DNA from: DATJFH01 sp035495815
GTDB lineage: Bacteria > Acidobacteriota > Terriglobia > Bryobacterales > Bryobacteraceae
Reading direction: 5' to 3'
DNA: 53,087 nt
Assembly (NCBI GenBank): GCA_035495815.1
Contig: DATJFH010000150.1
Location: 1 to 53,087, forward strand
The position numbers were made by a program, and so were the translations under genes. The notes under the pieces are model-generated. The model made no database searches, had not been told where the DNA came from, and worked only from the letters and a program-made list of their open reading frames with translations. Each line of letters starts with the position of its first letter. The first letter of the stretch is position 1. This document shows, one piece after another, positions 51,580-53,087 of the stretch.

Positions 51580-52374
51580 TCAAAATATCTTGTTCCGAAA
51601 GGCGTCCCAGTAAAAATATAAATCGCAGTAGGCGTTGCCCGCGCCGGAGGAATCGTTGAGTCCCCAATCGTACGGCTTGTATTCCAACTGAGCCGCCGGG
51701 TGTCCGAACCGCGCCAGGAATTTTTCCACCGAACCGAAGTCCGCCTGATACCACTTAAAGATCATACTCACACTGGCCCGGTTGCGGGCTGGAAAGAACT
51801 GGTTGAGATTCGGATTGGCAAGCCAGGCCCGGGTATTGTCATCGAGCTGGCTGTCGAGGCGGGAGCCGTCGTAAGCCTCCTGTCGCAAGGGCGGGCAACT
51901 GCGGGCGGCGCAGACCAGCGCCGCGTGAATCCGCGGATCGCCCATGGCCCGCAGACGTCCTTCGATCTGGTCGAGCGAGGTCGCGGCGCCGTCCACGGTG
52001 TGGCGGGCTTCGGTAAAGGGATGGCGGGTGCGCCAGATGCTTGCCACGGGATAGTTCGCGGCCACCCATCGGACGGTGAGGGCATTGTAGGAGTTGATGA
52101 GGGCGGCTTTCCTGGCGTCGGGGGTGATGGTGGGGGGCCAAGGGGCCGCGAGTTGCTGAAGGTAGCGATCGAGGGAAGCGGCGCCGTGCGCCTTGAGAGA
52201 GCGGTAATCGACTCTCGATTCCCGGGTGACATAGGCCCTGAGCAGGTCGCTCCAGAGTGAGTGGTCGAAGGGGCGCGTTTGGGCGGAGGTCACGTGCAGC
52301 TGCAGACATAACAGGAGCGCATGGCTTGGGAACCTCAAACTGTATCCTACTGTTTTACGAGGCGCGAAAATCAC
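51580..52374 (-). CDS. DUF547 domain exported protein
   Basis: A 264-residue protein with an N-terminal signal-like segment (about 10-30, SHALLLCLQLHVTSAQ). The DUF547 region spans about 70-210: ALINSYNALTVRWVAANYPVASIW, LDQIEGRLRAMGDPRIHAALVCAARSCPPLRQEAY and LDDNTRAWLANPNLN. The function of DUF547 is not established. It starts 12 bases before the hypothetical gene's stop and ends seven bases before the GT2 start, so hypothetical-DUF547-GT2 look co-transcribed. The alternative start positions are few, the ATG at 52374 being the first good one. Confidence 0.82.
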   Translation of the reverse strand: MIFAPRKTVGYSLRFPSHALLLCLQLHVTSAQTRPFDHSLWSDLLRAYVTRESRVDYRSLKAHGAASLDRYLQQLAAPWPPTITPDARKAALINSYNALTVRWVAANYPVASIWRTRHPFTEARHTVDGAATSLDQIEGRLRAMGDPRIHAALVCAARSCPPLRQEAYDGSRLDSQLDDNTRAWLANPNLNQFFPARNRASVSMIFKWYQADFGSVEKFLARFGHPAAQLEYKPYDWGLNDSSGAGNAYCDLYFYWDAFRNKIF

Positions 52375-52386
52375 CCGGGCGGTCCA

Positions 52387-52923
52387 TTACTGCTGGCTGG
52401 GAGCGGGCGGTTTCTTCTGAACCCGGGGGATGAAGGGCTTCAAGAATTCGTCCCATTCGCGGGTGGCACGAAACCAATTCCCCTCCATGCCGTCGTGGAG
52501 CATTTTGGCGGCGTTGAGCCGGTACCATTCGTCGGGCTTGCCGGGCAGGTAGACGTAACCGCGGCCGACGAGGGAATCGTACTCATAGAGGACGACATGC
52601 ACGAGCTCGTCCCTGGCGCCGGACGGCTGACCGTAGAGTTTCCCATAGAAAGAAACTTCGTAACGGGGGAGTTCTTTGGGGCGGCCGGAGAGAGGTCCGT
52701 ATTTCCAGTCGATGATGAATCCTTCGGTCTGCTTGACGCCGTTGATGGTGACGCCGGGACCGGCCCAGGGCGTGAAATCCTTGATTCCGGCGTTGGTGAT
52801 CTCGACCGGCGTGGGGAGAGTGGGCCCCTTGATGGTCACCCTGGTGATGATTCCTTTCGCGAAAAGGGGAGTGGAAATCGAGCTAGCTGAAAAGGCGAGA
52901 AGCAGTGCGGCGATTGCTTTCAT
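52387..52923 (-). CDS. Small exported hypothetical protein, 178 aa
   Basis: A 178-residue protein with signal peptide about 1-22 (AALLLAFSASSISTPLFA). The rest is beta-rich (GIITRVTIKGPTLPTPVEITN, YEVSFYGKLYGQPSGARDELVHVVLYEYD) and ends in a helical segment and a proline-rich tail (PRVQKKPPAPSQQ). I do not recognise the family. The start at 52923 has GGAG six to nine bases upstream. The frame is open upstream to 53052, but that part does not look like a signal peptide. It is the first gene of the minus-strand group with DUF547 and GT2. Confidence 0.72.
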   Translation of the reverse strand: MKAIAALLLAFSASSISTPLFAKGIITRVTIKGPTLPTPVEITNAGIKDFTPWAGPGVTINGVKQTEGFIIDWKYGPLSGRPKELPRYEVSFYGKLYGQPSGARDELVHVVLYEYDSLVGRGYVYLPGKPDEWYRLNAAKMLHDGMEGNWFRATREWDEFLKPFIPRVQKKPPAPSQQ

Positions 52924-52978
52924 GACGGCTCCAGATTTCAGGCTACAACACGGACAATCACCGAAGTTGCGGAGCGGC

Positions 52979-53087
52979 ATGGAGGAGCGGGAATCGGGAG
53001 CGGCCTTGGGAGGCATGAAGGTGGTCGAATCGGAGCCGGGGAGCCAACCCAAACCTGTTATCGCTTTGATGCTGTTTCTGCAGGCGT
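52979..53087 (+). CDS. Possible gene start, truncated by the window edge
   Basis: From an ATG at 52979 the frame stays open to the window end for 36 codons and becomes hydrophobic (SQPKPVIALMLFLQA), as the first membrane helix of a protein would. GGAG sits four bases before the ATG. The segment is short, so this is only a candidate, divergent from the gene at 52387-52923 by 55 bases. Confidence 0.3.
   Translation, partial: MEERESGAALGGMKVVESEPGSQPKPVIALMLFLQA

Overview
The window looks like a chromosomal segment of a GC-rich member of the Acidobacteriota, most likely from the Bryobacterales/Solibacter side. This is inferred from gene content, not from a marker gene. It carries three exported von Willebrand A proteins of the type described as 'VWFA-related Acidobacterial domain', an 810-residue duplicated orphan permease of the MacB/FtsX kind typical of that phylum, two Oar-like TonB-dependent receptors, an M81 peptidase, a GH88 hydrolase and many small exported proteins. 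I see no rRNA, tRNA, CRISPR array, phage or insertion sequence. Genes are tightly packed and no gene-free stretch exceeds 300 bases. The largest gaps (24876-25144, 47557-47819 and 18925-19125) hold regulatory-looking sequence.

Layout, left half. The window opens inside a TonB-dependent receptor. A molybdenum-cofactor operon moeA-moaC-mogA follows, with stop/start overlaps, and runs into a VWFA gene. A complete 1.2-kDa-residue-class (1170 aa) Oar-like receptor lies convergent to it. A minus-strand block then reads PFK-type kinase, proS, class V aminotransferase, persulfide-dioxygenase/rhodanese, a small protein and DUF72. A plus-strand block carries a second VWFA gene behind a textbook sigma-54 promoter, then an alkylation-repair pair (Ada-AlkA fusion plus ogt), a methyltransferase, a BON-LysM protein and a FecR-like exported protein.

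Middle. An S9B dipeptidyl peptidase and an exported calcium-loop protein face a histidine kinase whose sensor is an ethylene-receptor (ETR1-type) membrane domain with every copper/ethylene residue I could check in place. A stand-alone receiver lies convergent to it. Next come an ECF-like sigma factor with no anti-sigma gene, a beta-CASP nuclease, thymidine kinase, a membrane coiled-coil protein and an unusual minus-strand string of tex, an orphan efflux adaptor, a VWFA protein and an Rpn-type nuclease. A LigC-type DNA ligase diverges from tex over one shared -10 element.

Right half. A GH88 hydrolase diverges from a bacterial SET-domain methyltransferase. These are followed by an amidohydrolase, an M81 peptidase, the orphan permease and a complete tripartite RND efflux operon (adaptor, pump, TolC) preceded by phased ATTGTAA boxes. 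The last part is a surface-glycan locus: two heptosyltransferase-like GT9 enzymes with a degenerate HldE-like cytidylyltransferase domain between them, an isoprenylcysteine-methyltransferase-like membrane enzyme, and on the other strand a TIGR04283-type glycosyltransferase next to DUF547. The strongest candidates for something new are the ethylene-type kinase, the degenerate nucleotidyltransferase between the heptosyltransferases, the sigma-54-driven VWFA gene and the tex-adaptor-VWFA-Rpn string.
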